Source: CAMPJU01 sp036675265
Lineage (GTDB): Bacteria; Pseudomonadota; Gammaproteobacteria; Xanthomonadales; Xanthomonadaceae
Length of the DNA stretch: 64,000 bases
Direction: 5' to 3'
NCBI GenBank assembly: GCA_036675265.1
Contig: JAKFFJ010000073.1
Coordinates: 62,001-126,000 of the forward strand
Below, piece by piece: positions 40,616 to 49,137 of the stretch. Each line of letters opens with the position of its first letter. Within the stretch, counting starts at the first letter, position 1. A program made the position numbers and the translations under genes. Under the pieces are notes generated by a model. The model searched no databases and had not been told where the DNA came from. It worked only from the letters and a program-made list of their open reading frames with translations.

Positions 40616-42894
40616 CGGATCGCCTCCACGCGCACGCGGCCGGCGCCCAGCGCCGCGGTCGCGCCATGGCCGGACTCGACCAGCACCACGCCCTGCGCGA
40701 CCTTGTCGCTGGTCTCCACCGGCAGCGTCGCGGTGCCCGCGCCATTGGCGACCTTCGCCATCGCGCCCGCCTCGAGCCCGGCCGCACGCGCGTCCGCCGG
40801 ATGCAGGACGATCCGCGGACCACGGTTGAGCGGATGCGCCTGCAGCGCCGCGCAGCGGCGGATCACGGCGTCGCTGCGGTAGATGCCGACCGACGAGACG
40901 AGCTCGAGCCCGTCGCTGTCGCCGCCTGTGGAGGTCCCTGTGGGAGCCGCCATGGCGGCGAAGCGCGTCCCGGTACCGTTCGCCGGCGTGCCGGCTCCCA
41001 CGGAGGCGGCATCCATCGACGCAAGCAACCCAGTGAGGTCGGTGAACTCGAACCCCTGCGCACCGAGCTCGCCACCCAGCGCACGCAATACGCGCCAGCC
41101 GGCGCGCGCCTCGCCGGGCAGCCGGCCAGCCGCCTGCGCGCGCTGGTCGCGGCCTTCCAGGTTGGTCAGCGTCGCGTCGATCTCGGGCAGCAGGCCGATC
41201 GGCAGGATCACGTCGGCGACAGCGCGGGTCGATTCGCAGGCGAACGCGGTGCATGCGACGACCTGCGCCTTGCCCAGCGCGGACATGGCCACGGCCTGGT
41301 CGGCGAAATCCAGGCCCGGCTCCACGCCATAGAGCAGGTAGCCGCTGCGCGGTTGCGACAGCATCGCCCGCGCGTCGCGCGAGGCCGGCAGCACGCCGTG
41401 CCGGGCCAGCCCGACGGCGTTGGCGCCCTGCGGGATGCGGCACAGCGCCGCGCCGGTGGCCGCCGCGAAGTCGCGGGCCGCCGAGCGGATCGCCGCCGCG
41501 TGCGGCCCGTTCTCCGCGACCGCACCGAGGATCACCACGGCGTTCGACGCCCCCGCGAGGGCGTCGCGCAGCGCCTGCCCGCCGAGCGCGCGCGCCATCC
41601 ACGCCGGCGCCATCACGTGCTTGCCGGCGATGTCGAACGCGAAGTCGAAGTCGACGGGGTTGACCACGTGCACCTTCGCGCCGCGCAGGAACGCCTTGCG
41701 CACGCGCTGGTGCAGCAGCGGCACCTCGTGGCGCAGGTTGCTGCCCACGATCACCACGTGGTCCGCTGCATCGATGGCGGTGACGGGGACGCCGGACGGC
41801 TCGGCGATCCCGTCGGCCGACAGGTCGCACTGGCCGATCCGGTGGTCCAGGTTGCCGGTCCCCAGCGCGTCGGCCAGGCGGGCCAGCAGCGCGCCCTCCT
41901 CGTTCGACGTGGCCGGGTGCACCAGGATGCCCAGGTCGTCGGCCGCGTTGTCGCGCAGGATCTCCGCGGCGCGGGCGAGCGCCTCGTCCCAGGTCGTCGT
42001 GCGCCAGGCGTCCCCGTCGCGCACCATCGGCGCAACGGCGCGATCCTCCGCATACAGGCCCTGGTGCGCGTAGCGGTCGCGGTCCGAGAGCCAGCACTCG
42101 TTCACGTCGTCGTTGTCGCGCGGGACGCTGCGCATCACCTCGCCACGCCGGACGTGGTGGAACAGGTTGCTGCCCAGCGGGTCGTGGTAGCCCAGCGACT
42201 CGCGCGCGACCAGTTCCCACGGACGGGCACGGAAACGGAACACCTTGTTGGTCAGTGCACCGACCGGGCAGACGTCGATCACGTTGCCCGACAGCTCGGT
42301 GGTCAGCGGCTTGCCGTCGTAGGTGCCGATCTGCAGGTTCTCGCCGCGCATCATGCCGCCCAGTTCATGCGTGCCGGCGATCTCCGCGGTCACGCGGATG
42401 CAACGCGTGCACTGGATGCAGCGGGTCATGTCGCTGGACACCAGCGGGCCCAGGTCCTCGTCGGCCACCACGCGCTTGCGTTCGGCGAAGCGGCTGACCG
42501 AACGGCCGTAGCCGAGCGAGAGGTCCTGCAGTTCGCACTCGCCGCCCTGGTCGCAGATCGGGCAGTCCAGCGGGTGGTTGATCAGCAGGAACTCCATCAC
42601 GTTGCGCTGGGCCTTCAGCGCCTTGTCGCTGCGCGTGCGCACCTGCATGCCGTCCATCACCGGCGTGGCGCAGGCGGGCGCCGGCTTGCCCATCTTCTCG
42701 ACGTCCACCAGGCACATGCGGCAGTTGGCCGCGATGGCCAGCTTGTCGTGGTAGCAGAAGCGCGGGATCGGGATGCCGGCCTTGTCGGCGGCATGGATGA
42801 TCATCGAGCCCTTCGGTGCCGCCAGCTCGACGCCGTCGATCACGACGGTGACGTGGTCCGGCGGCAGGTTGGGGTTCACGGGCTGGGCGCTCAT
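40612..42894 (-). CDS. nuoG: NADH-quinone oxidoreductase subunit G, with an in-frame repeat insertion
   Basis: Largest peripheral-arm subunit, 760 residues. N-terminal cluster ligands are RFCYHDK, ANCRMCLVD and PAPAC (2Fe-2S), then HPLDCPICDQGGECELQD (His-ligated 4Fe-4S) and CIQCTRC with DVCPVGAL. The rest is the molybdopterin-oxidoreductase-like domain. Around residues 631-653 a palindromic repeat (40937-41003) is translated as a low-complexity linker (SVGAGTPANGTGTRFAAMAA and following). The frame stays open, so the protein is probably functional. Confidence 0.95.
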   Translation of the reverse strand: MSAQPVNPNLPPDHVTVVIDGVELAAPKGSMIIHAADKAGIPIPRFCYHDKLAIAANCRMCLVDVEKMGKPAPACATPVMDGMQVRTRSDKALKAQRNVMEFLLINHPLDCPICDQGGECELQDLSLGYGRSVSRFAERKRVVADEDLGPLVSSDMTRCIQCTRCIRVTAEIAGTHELGGMMRGENLQIGTYDGKPLTTELSGNVIDVCPVGALTNKVFRFRARPWELVARESLGYHDPLGSNLFHHVRRGEVMRSVPRDNDDVNECWLSDRDRYAHQGLYAEDRAVAPMVRDGDAWRTTTWDEALARAAEILRDNAADDLGILVHPATSNEEGALLARLADALGTGNLDHRIGQCDLSADGIAEPSGVPVTAIDAADHVVIVGSNLRHEVPLLHQRVRKAFLRGAKVHVVNPVDFDFAFDIAGKHVMAPAWMARALGGQALRDALAGASNAVVILGAVAENGPHAAAIRSAARDFAAATGAALCRIPQGANAVGLARHGVLPASRDARAMLSQPRSGYLLYGVEPGLDFADQAVAMSALGKAQVVACTAFACESTRAVADVILPIGLLPEIDATLTNLEGRDQRAQAAGRLPGEARAGWRVLRALGGELGAQGFEFTDLTGLLASMDAASVGAGTPANGTGTRFAAMAAPTGTSTGGDSDGLELVSSVGIYRSDAVIRRCAALQAHPLNRGPRIVLHPADARAAGLEAGAMAKVANGAGTATLPVETSDKVAQGVVLVESGHGATAALGAGRVRVEAIR
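40937..41003. repeat. REP-like element (family A), two-arm copy inside nuoG
   Basis: CCTGTGGGAGCCG (40937-40949) and CGGCTCCCACGG (40992-41003) form inverted arms, and GCCGCCATGGCGGC (40946-40959) is a perfect inner palindrome. 23 of 24 bases at 40939-40962 match the copy at 19891-19914. It lies in frame within nuoG. Confidence 0.8.
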
Positions 42895-44261
42895 GCGGCC
42901 ACCTCCCGCGGAACGACGGTGCCTGCCGCCTGGTCGTCGACCAGGAACCGCCCGTTGACGATGGCGTACTCGAACTCGTCGCGGAAATGGCGGATGAAGC
43001 CCTGGACGGGCCAGGCGGCGGCTTCGCCGAACGCGCAGATGGTGTGCCCCTCGATCTGGCCGGCGGCGGTGCGCAGCATCTCCAGGTCGTCGGGCGTCGC
43101 GCGCATGTCGGCGATCCGCGTGAGCATGCGGTACATCCAGCCCGTGCCCTCGCGGCACGGGGTGCACTGGCCGCAGCTTTCCTTGAAGTAGAAGCGCGCG
43201 ATGCGCTGGCAGGCGCGGACCATGCAGGTGGTCTCGTCCATCACGATCACCGCGCCGGAACCCAGGCCCGACCCGGCCTTCTGCAGCGCGTCGTAGTCCA
43301 TGGTCAGCCCCATCATCGTCTCGCCCGGCAGCACCGGCATCGACGAACCGCCCGGGATGACCGCCTTGAGCCTGCGGCCGTCGCGCATGCCGCCCGCCAT
43401 GTCGAGCAGCTCGGCGAACGAGGTGCCCAGCCGGATCTCGTAGTTGCCCGGCCTGGCAACATGCCCGGATACCGAGAACACCTTGGCGCCGCCGTTGTTC
43501 GGCTTGCCCAGGCCGAGGAACCATTCGGCACCGTTGCGCACGATGGCGGGGACCGATGCGAACGTCTCGGTGTTGTTGATCGTCGTCGGCTTGCCGTACA
43601 GGCCGAAGTTGGCCGGGAACGGCGGCTTGTAGCGCGGCTGTCCCTTCTTGCCTTCCAGCGACTCCATCAGCGCCGTCTCCTCGCCGCAGATGTAGGCGCC
43701 GGCGCCCAGCACGTTGTGGAGGTCGATGTCCACGCCGCTGCCCAGGACGTTGCGGCCCAGCCAGCCGTTGGCGTACGCCTCGCGGGTGGCCTCTTCCAGG
43801 TGCTCGAACGGTTCGTGGTGGAACTCGCCGCGCAGGTAGTTGTAGCCCACCGTGCTGCCGGTCGCGTAGCAGGCGATGGCCATGCCCTCGATCACCGCGT
43901 GCGGGTTGTAGCGCAGGATGTCGCGGTCCTTGGCGGTGCCCGGCTCGGACTCGTCCGAGTTGCACAGGATGTACTTCTGGGTGCCGCTGCCCTTCGGCAT
44001 GAAGCTCCACTTCAGGCCGGTCGGGAAGCCCGCGCCGCCGCGGCCGCGCAGGTTGGACTGCTTCACCATCTCGATCACGTCGGCCTGCGGGATCCTTTCC
44101 TCCAGGATCCGGCGCAACGCGCTGTAGCCGCCGGTCTTGAGGTAGTTCTCGTACGACCAGGGCTTGTCGAAGTGCAGCGTGGTGTAGACGACGCTGTGCT
44201 CCTTCGGCGGCGGGCCGACGGGGCCGGTGGGCTGCGAGTAGTCGACGTGGGCGCGGGCCAT
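42891..44261 (-). CDS. nuoF: NADH-quinone oxidoreductase subunit F
   Basis: NADH- and FMN-binding subunit where electrons enter, 456 residues. FMN/NADH motifs are NLRGRGGAGFPTGLKWSFMP and GAGAYICGEETALMESLEGK; the N3 cluster ligands are in ESCGQCTPCREGT plus a later Cys in GHTICAFGEAA. The ATG at 44259-44261 overlaps the nuoE stop, and the end overlaps nuoG. Confidence 0.97.
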   Translation of the reverse strand: MARAHVDYSQPTGPVGPPPKEHSVVYTTLHFDKPWSYENYLKTGGYSALRRILEERIPQADVIEMVKQSNLRGRGGAGFPTGLKWSFMPKGSGTQKYILCNSDESEPGTAKDRDILRYNPHAVIEGMAIACYATGSTVGYNYLRGEFHHEPFEHLEEATREAYANGWLGRNVLGSGVDIDLHNVLGAGAYICGEETALMESLEGKKGQPRYKPPFPANFGLYGKPTTINNTETFASVPAIVRNGAEWFLGLGKPNNGGAKVFSVSGHVARPGNYEIRLGTSFAELLDMAGGMRDGRRLKAVIPGGSSMPVLPGETMMGLTMDYDALQKAGSGLGSGAVIVMDETTCMVRACQRIARFYFKESCGQCTPCREGTGWMYRMLTRIADMRATPDDLEMLRTAAGQIEGHTICAFGEAAAWPVQGFIRHFRDEFEYAIVNGRFLVDDQAAGTVVPREVAA

Positions 44262-44788
44262 CACTTCAACCCGTCCAGCAGCTCGTCGACCTTCCCGGTG
44301 TCGACGTTCTCGTGGTAATGCCCGTTGACCACCACCACCGGCGCGCCGCAGCACGCGGCCAGGCACTCCTCCTCGCGCTTGAGGTACACCCGGCCGTCCG
44401 CCGAGGACTCGCCGAGCCGGCAGCCGAGCATCTTCTCGGCGTGCGCGACCAGGCCCTCGGCACCGTTGAGCCAGCAGCTGATGTTGGTGCAGAACGCGAC
44501 GTTGTTCCGACCGACCGGCTCGGTCTCGAACATCGAATAGAACGACGCGACCTCGTAGGCCCACACCGGCGGCAGCCCCAGGTATTTCGCGACGGCCGCG
44601 ATGAGCTCGTCGCTCAGCCAGCCCCCGTTCTGGTCCTGGGCGGCGAACAGCCCCTGCAGCACCGCCGAACGCTTGCGGTCGTCGGGGAACTTGGCCGCCC
44701 AATGGTCGATGTGCGCACGCGTCGCGTCCGACAGCGCCTGCTGCGGATCGACGTTGCGGCATGCCTCGAAGTTTCCGGTCGCTTTCAT
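44261..44788 (-). CDS. nuoE: NADH-quinone oxidoreductase subunit E
   Basis: Thioredoxin-like 2Fe-2S subunit (cluster N1a), 175 residues. The four cluster Cys occur as NISCWLNGAEG, LGCRLGES, and the EECLAACCGAPVV segment; the first pair includes FCTNISC. It starts 16 bases after nuoD stops and overlaps nuoF by one base. Confidence 0.95.
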   Translation of the reverse strand: MKATGNFEACRNVDPQQALSDATRAHIDHWAAKFPDDRKRSAVLQGLFAAQDQNGGWLSDELIAAVAKYLGLPPVWAYEVASFYSMFETEPVGRNNVAFCTNISCWLNGAEGLVAHAEKMLGCRLGESSADGRVYLKREEECLAACCGAPVVVVNGHYHENVDTGKVDELLDGLK

Positions 44789-44804
44789 GTCTTCAGTCCC
44801 GGGC

Positions 44805-46136
44805 TCAGCGGTCGATCTCGCCGAACACGATGTCGTAGGTGCCGATCATCGCCACCACGTCGGCCAGCATGTGCCCGCGCACGACGGTGTCCATGCTCGA
44901 CAGGTGCGCGAAGCCGGGCGCGCGAAGCTTCACCCGGAACGGCTTGTTGGCGCCGTCGGAGACCAGGTAGCAGCCGAACTCGCCCTTGGGCGCTTCCACC
45001 GCGCGGTAGGTCTCGCCCGCGGGCACGCAGTAGCCCTCGGAGAACAGCTTGAAGTGGTGGATCAGCGCTTCCATGTCGTCCTTCATCCCCACGCGGGTGG
45101 GAGGCGCGACCTTGTAGTTGTCCAGCATCACCGGGCCGGGGTTGGCCTTCAGCCACTGCACGCACTGGGCGATGATCCGGGCCGACTGGCGCATTTCGGC
45201 GATGCGCACCAGGTACCGGTCGTAGCAGTCGCCGTTGACGCCGACCGGGATGTCGAAGTCCACCGCGTCGTAACGCGCGTAGGGCTGCTTCTTGCGCAAA
45301 TCCCATTCCACGCCGGAACCGCGCAGCATCGGGCCGCTCATGCCCCAGGCGAGCGCCTGCTCCGGCGGCACCACGCCGATGCCGACGGTGCGCTGCTTCC
45401 AGATGCGGTTGTCCGTCAACAGCGTCTCGTACTCGTCCACCCGCTTCGGGAAGTCGTTGGCGAACGCTTCCAGGTAATCGAGCAGCGAGCCCTCGCGCCA
45501 GGCGTTGAAGCGCTTGAGGTTGCCGCCCTTGCGCCACGGCGACTCGCGATAGCGCGGCATCCGGTCCGGCAGGTCGCGGTACACGCCGCCCGGCCGGTAG
45601 TACGTGGCGTGCATGCGGGCGCCGCTGACGGCCTCGTACACGTCCATCAGTTCCTCGCGCTCGCGGAACGCGTAAAGGAACACCGCCATCGCGCCCAGGT
45701 CCAGGCCGCTCGAGCCCACCCACATCAGGTGGTTGAGGATGCGCGTGACCTCGTCCATCAGGGTGCGGATCCACTGCGCCCGTTCCGGCGCCTCGATCCC
45801 CATGAGGGTCTCGATCGCCAGCACGTATGCGTGCTCGTTGCACATCATGGACACGTAGTCGAGCCGGTCCATGTACCCGATGGACTGGTTGAACGGCTTG
45901 GACTCGGCCAGCTTCTCGGTGCCGCGATGGAGCAGGCCGATGTGGGGGTCGGCGCGTTGCACGGTCTCGCCGTCCATCTCCAGGATCAGGCGCAGCACGC
46001 CGTGAGCGGCCGGGTGCTGCGGGCCGAAGTTGAGCGTGTAGTTGCGGATCTCGGCGGGGCCGGCGACGCCGCCCGGCAGTCCGTCCGCGTTGACCAGCGG
46101 CATGCGCCCCGCGGGGGCAGGCACCTGGGTGCTCAT
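44805..46136 (-). CDS. nuoD: NADH-quinone oxidoreductase subunit D
   Basis: 49-kDa-type subunit lining the quinone site, 443 residues. The conserved beginning NFGPQHPAAHGVLRLILEMD with its quinone-binding His is present, with LLHRGTEKLAE and the C-terminal GTYDIVFGEIDR. The ATG overlaps the nuoC stop by 4 bases. It is encoded separately from nuoC, unlike the fused nuoCD of E. coli. Confidence 0.97.
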   Translation of the reverse strand: MSTQVPAPAGRMPLVNADGLPGGVAGPAEIRNYTLNFGPQHPAAHGVLRLILEMDGETVQRADPHIGLLHRGTEKLAESKPFNQSIGYMDRLDYVSMMCNEHAYVLAIETLMGIEAPERAQWIRTLMDEVTRILNHLMWVGSSGLDLGAMAVFLYAFREREELMDVYEAVSGARMHATYYRPGGVYRDLPDRMPRYRESPWRKGGNLKRFNAWREGSLLDYLEAFANDFPKRVDEYETLLTDNRIWKQRTVGIGVVPPEQALAWGMSGPMLRGSGVEWDLRKKQPYARYDAVDFDIPVGVNGDCYDRYLVRIAEMRQSARIIAQCVQWLKANPGPVMLDNYKVAPPTRVGMKDDMEALIHHFKLFSEGYCVPAGETYRAVEAPKGEFGCYLVSDGANKPFRVKLRAPGFAHLSSMDTVVRGHMLADVVAMIGTYDIVFGEIDR

Positions 46137-46945
46137 CGCGCGGCCTCCCCGCCCGGTTCGGCGGTCGGCATCCCGATGTCGGGGCTGGAGGTCGGGATCG
46201 ACCGGCGCGCGGTGCGGCCGCGGTCCTCGCGACGGAAGTCCCTGCCCTCGCCCTGCGCGGTCGCGAAGCGTGCGTCGTCGCGGATGACCCGCGGCACCAG
46301 CACGCGCGGCTCCACCGAGGTGACCGGCTCGTAGATCACGCGTTCCTTCTCGGCGTCGTAGCGCACCTCGACGTTGCCGATGAGGGGGAAGTCCTTGCGG
46401 AACGGATGGCCGACGAACCCGTAGTCGGTCAGGATCCGGCGCAGGTCGGGATGGCCGTCGAAGATGATGCCGAACATGTCGAAGGCTTCTCGCTCGAACC
46501 AGTTCAGGCCCGGCCAGACATCGACGACGGACGCAATGATCGGCAGGGCATCGTCCGGCGCGTAGCATTTGACCGAGAGCCTGAGGTTGTGGCGGATCGA
46601 CAGCAGCTGCAGGACGACCGCGAACCGGCGCTGCGGCGCGGCGGCGCGGTCGCTGGTCACCTGGCCGAACGCGAAGCGGCCGGGCCCCCGCCCTTCGACA
46701 CCGCGCGAGAACCCCTCCGACGACACGTCGGTGTCCCACTCGTCGCTGCCGTACCCGAGATGGTCCACGCCGGACAGGTCCATCGCCTGCTCGAAGCCGA
46801 ACTCGTCGCGCAGTGCGACGGCCGTGGCGCGCCAGGCCGCGGCCGGCACTTCCATCAGCACCTCGTCCCTCGGCGCCGCCACGCCCACGCTCGCGTCCTG
46901 GAAGCGCGCGCGCAGGCGCTCGGCGAATCCCGCCGCGCCGCTCAT
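46133..46945 (-). CDS. nuoC: NADH-quinone oxidoreductase subunit C
   Basis: 30-kDa-type subunit, 270 residues. The signature is LNWFEREAFDMFGIIFDGHP followed by LRRILTDYGFVGHPFRKDFP. An insert of about 25 residues (SDEWDTDVSSEGFSRGVEGR region) and a C-terminal tail of about 60 residues rich in Arg, Glu and Pro go beyond the core. ATGA overlaps connect it to nuoB and nuoD. Confidence 0.95.
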   Translation of the reverse strand: MSGAAGFAERLRARFQDASVGVAAPRDEVLMEVPAAAWRATAVALRDEFGFEQAMDLSGVDHLGYGSDEWDTDVSSEGFSRGVEGRGPGRFAFGQVTSDRAAAPQRRFAVVLQLLSIRHNLRLSVKCYAPDDALPIIASVVDVWPGLNWFEREAFDMFGIIFDGHPDLRRILTDYGFVGHPFRKDFPLIGNVEVRYDAEKERVIYEPVTSVEPRVLVPRVIRDDARFATAQGEGRDFRREDRGRTARRSIPTSSPDIGMPTAEPGGEAAR

Positions 46946-47529
46946 GCCGCGGCGTCCCGGGTGGTCGCGTCGTCGCCACGCGCGAAGGGATTCTGCGCCG
47001 TGCGCCGGATCTTCTTCTGCAGCTGCAGGATGCCGTAGACCAGCGCCTCGGCGGTCGGCGGGCAGCCGGGCACGTAGATGTCGACCGGCACGATCCGGTC
47101 GCAGCCGCGCACGACGGCATACGAGTAGTGGTAGTAGCCGCCGCCGTTCGCGCAGCTGCCCATCGAGATGACCCACTTCGGGTCGGGCATCTGGTCGTAG
47201 ACCTTGCGCAGCGCCGGGGCCATCTTGTTGACCAGGGTGCCGGCCACGATCATCACGTCGGACTGCCGCGGCGACGGCCGGAACACCACGCCGTACCGGT
47301 CCAGGTCCAGGCGGGACGCGCCCGCGTGCATCATCTCGACCGCGCAGCAGGCCAGGCCGAAGGTCATGGGCCACATCGATCCGGTGCGCGCCCAGTTCCA
47401 CAGCGCGTCCAACGAGGTGGTCGCGAACCCGTGCTGCATCACCGGGTTGTCGCCCTCGGGACGCAGGATGTCGTCGAGCCGCCCTTCCGGGATCGGGTTG
47501 TGCATCAGCCCCGAGACTGTCTGGATCAC
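46942..47529 (-). CDS. nuoB: NADH-quinone oxidoreductase subunit B
   Basis: Carries cluster N2, the last in the chain, 195 residues. Ligands are in FGLACCAVEMMHAG, ISMGSCANGGGYYHYSYAVV and IYVPGCPPTAEAL; the tandem Cys pair is typical. The start is GTG at 47527-47529, overlapping the nuoA stop (GTGA); the frame is open upstream antisense-free but lacks homology before VIQTVSGLMHNP. Confidence 0.95.
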   Translation of the reverse strand: MIQTVSGLMHNPIPEGRLDDILRPEGDNPVMQHGFATTSLDALWNWARTGSMWPMTFGLACCAVEMMHAGASRLDLDRYGVVFRPSPRQSDVMIVAGTLVNKMAPALRKVYDQMPDPKWVISMGSCANGGGYYHYSYAVVRGCDRIVPVDIYVPGCPPTAEALVYGILQLQKKIRRTAQNPFARGDDATTRDAAA

Positions 47530-47882
47530 TCCCACTCGAGCGCTCCCTTCTTCCACACGTAGATGAAGCCCAGCAGCAGCATGCCGGCGAAGATGCCCAT
47601 CTCGACCAGGCCGAGCATCCCCAGGTCGCGGAACACGGTCGCCCAGGGCACGATGAAGATGATTTCCAGGTCGAAAATGATGAACTGGATGGCAATCAGG
47701 TAGTAGCGCACGTCGAACTGCATGCGCGAATCCTCGAAGGCGGCGAAGCCGCATTCGTAGGCCGAAAGCTTCTCGGAGCCCGGGCGATGGGGGCCGAGCA
47801 CGCGGCCCACGACCAGCAGCGCGATGCCGATGCCCGTGGCAACGATGAGGAACAGCAGGTTCGGCAGGTATTCGGCCAGCAC
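47526..47882 (-). CDS. nuoA: NADH-quinone oxidoreductase subunit A
   Basis: First gene of the 14-gene operon; a 118-residue membrane subunit with three helices. The family motif YECGFAAFEDSRMQFDVRYY is intact, as is the acidic residue in FLIVATGIGIALLVVGRVLG-following helices. The gene order A to N is complete and ungapped over about 15 kb. Confidence 0.96.
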   Translation of the reverse strand: MLAEYLPNLLFLIVATGIGIALLVVGRVLGPHRPGSEKLSAYECGFAAFEDSRMQFDVRYYLIAIQFIIFDLEIIFIVPWATVFRDLGMLGLVEMGIFAGMLLLGFIYVWKKGALEWE

Positions 47883-47954
47883 TTGCGATCGCCCGATGGT
47901 GGATCCGTGGGGGTGTCCGCGGCGCTCGACGAGGTCGCGGACGGGTGATCCGCC

Positions 47955-47960
47955 ATTTTA
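47955..47960 (-). promoter_or_regulatory. Possible -10 box of the nuo operon
   Basis: TAAAAT on the minus strand, about 73 bases upstream of nuoA, is the only AT-rich hexamer in the 191-base gap. No good -35 box is visible 16-18 bases upstream. Tentative. Confidence 0.3.
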
Positions 47961-48073
47961 GCCGGGGCGTGCCGCGACTAGCCAGCCTCCGGTGGCCGCA
48001 ACCCGGGCCTGGAGACTGCGGCCGGCGCGGTCCGGGTCGCGTGAATGAAGCGCCGGGCGCCGCGAGGGACGCC

Positions 48074-49117
48074 TCAGGGGAACAGCGAGCCGATCCGGAG
48101 GGCGAGCCCGTACGGTTCCGGGTCGTCGCGGTTGGTCAGCACGACCACCGCGAGTCGCCGCGCGGGCCATCGCACGACCACGTTGCGGAAGCCGATGGTT
48201 TCGCCCGAATGCCAGAGCGTGTCGCCGGTGACGCGCCAGCCGTAGCCGTAATGCACCGCCGGATCGTCGGTCGCCACGTGCGGGGCGAATGCCAGCCGGC
48301 GCGATTCCGCCGACAGCAACCGGTCGTCGTGCAGCGCCGCCTCCCATTTCGCCAGGTCGTCGATGGAGGAATAGATGCCGCCGTCGCCAAGCACGGCGCT
48401 GGTGGGGCTCTGGTCGGTGCGGTGCCACGCGGCGCCGTCGAAGCCGTGCCCGTAGGCGCGATGCGCGACCGCGGGGCCTTCATCGACGCGGGCCAGCGTT
48501 GCGTCCATGCCGAGCGGCAGGAAGATGTTCTCGCGCAGGAACGCGGGGAACCCGCGGCCGGATGCCTTCGCCACGACCAGCGCGAGCAGCGCGTAGCCGC
48601 TGTTGCTGTAGCGGTAGGCGCTGCCTGGCGGAAACAGCGTGCGGTCGTGGGGTTCGAGCAGGCGCAGCACGTCGGCATCGCGCACCTGGCTGGCGGCCGT
48701 CGCCGGGACGAAGTCCTCGTAGTCGAGGAGCCCCGACGTGTGGGTCAGCACCTGGTGCAGTGTCGCGGCACCCGCCCCCGGCGGCAGCGATGGCAGCCAG
48801 CGACCCACCGGATCGTCCAGGCGCAGCCGGCCGTCCTCGGCCAGCAGCAGGATCGCCGCGGCCGTGAACTGCTTGGTCACCGAGGCGAGCCGGTAGTTGG
48901 TGGACGGCGACGCGGGGGTGCCCTTGTCGAGGTCCGCCAGGCCGTAGGCGCGGCGGACCACGACCTCCCCGTCGTCCACGACGAGGACCGAGGCGCCGGG
49001 CACGTCGCCGGCGTAATCCGCCATCAGCGCATCGATCTGTGCGACGGGGACGTCCGGATCGGGCACGGCGGTCCCGGCGGCAAGCGCGGACGCGAGCAAG
49101 ACGGCAGCAGGCAGCAT
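48074..49117 (-). CDS. Exported serine hydrolase (beta-lactamase class C/DD-peptidase fold)
   Basis: A 347-residue serine hydrolase. A signal peptide (MLPAAVLLASALAAGTA) is followed by the catalytic motifs S-x-x-K at Ser79 (LASVTKQFTAAAILLL), Y-x-N (YRYSNSGYALLALVV) and HSG (LWHSGETIGF) in place of KTG. Such proteins act as peptidases or esterases; genuine beta-lactamase activity is not implied. The ATG at 49115-49117 has GGGAGG just before it; an ATG 15 bases upstream is an alternative. It follows the beta-lactamase/VanX fusion gene by 20 bases and is the last gene of the leftward unit. Confidence 0.85.
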   Translation of the reverse strand: MLPAAVLLASALAAGTAVPDPDVPVAQIDALMADYAGDVPGASVLVVDDGEVVVRRAYGLADLDKGTPASPSTNYRLASVTKQFTAAAILLLAEDGRLRLDDPVGRWLPSLPPGAGAATLHQVLTHTSGLLDYEDFVPATAASQVRDADVLRLLEPHDRTLFPPGSAYRYSNSGYALLALVVAKASGRGFPAFLRENIFLPLGMDATLARVDEGPAVAHRAYGHGFDGAAWHRTDQSPTSAVLGDGGIYSSIDDLAKWEAALHDDRLLSAESRRLAFAPHVATDDPAVHYGYGWRVTGDTLWHSGETIGFRNVVVRWPARRLAVVVLTNRDDPEPYGLALRIGSLFP

Positions 49118-49137
49118 CAGGTCCTCCCGCATCGGTC

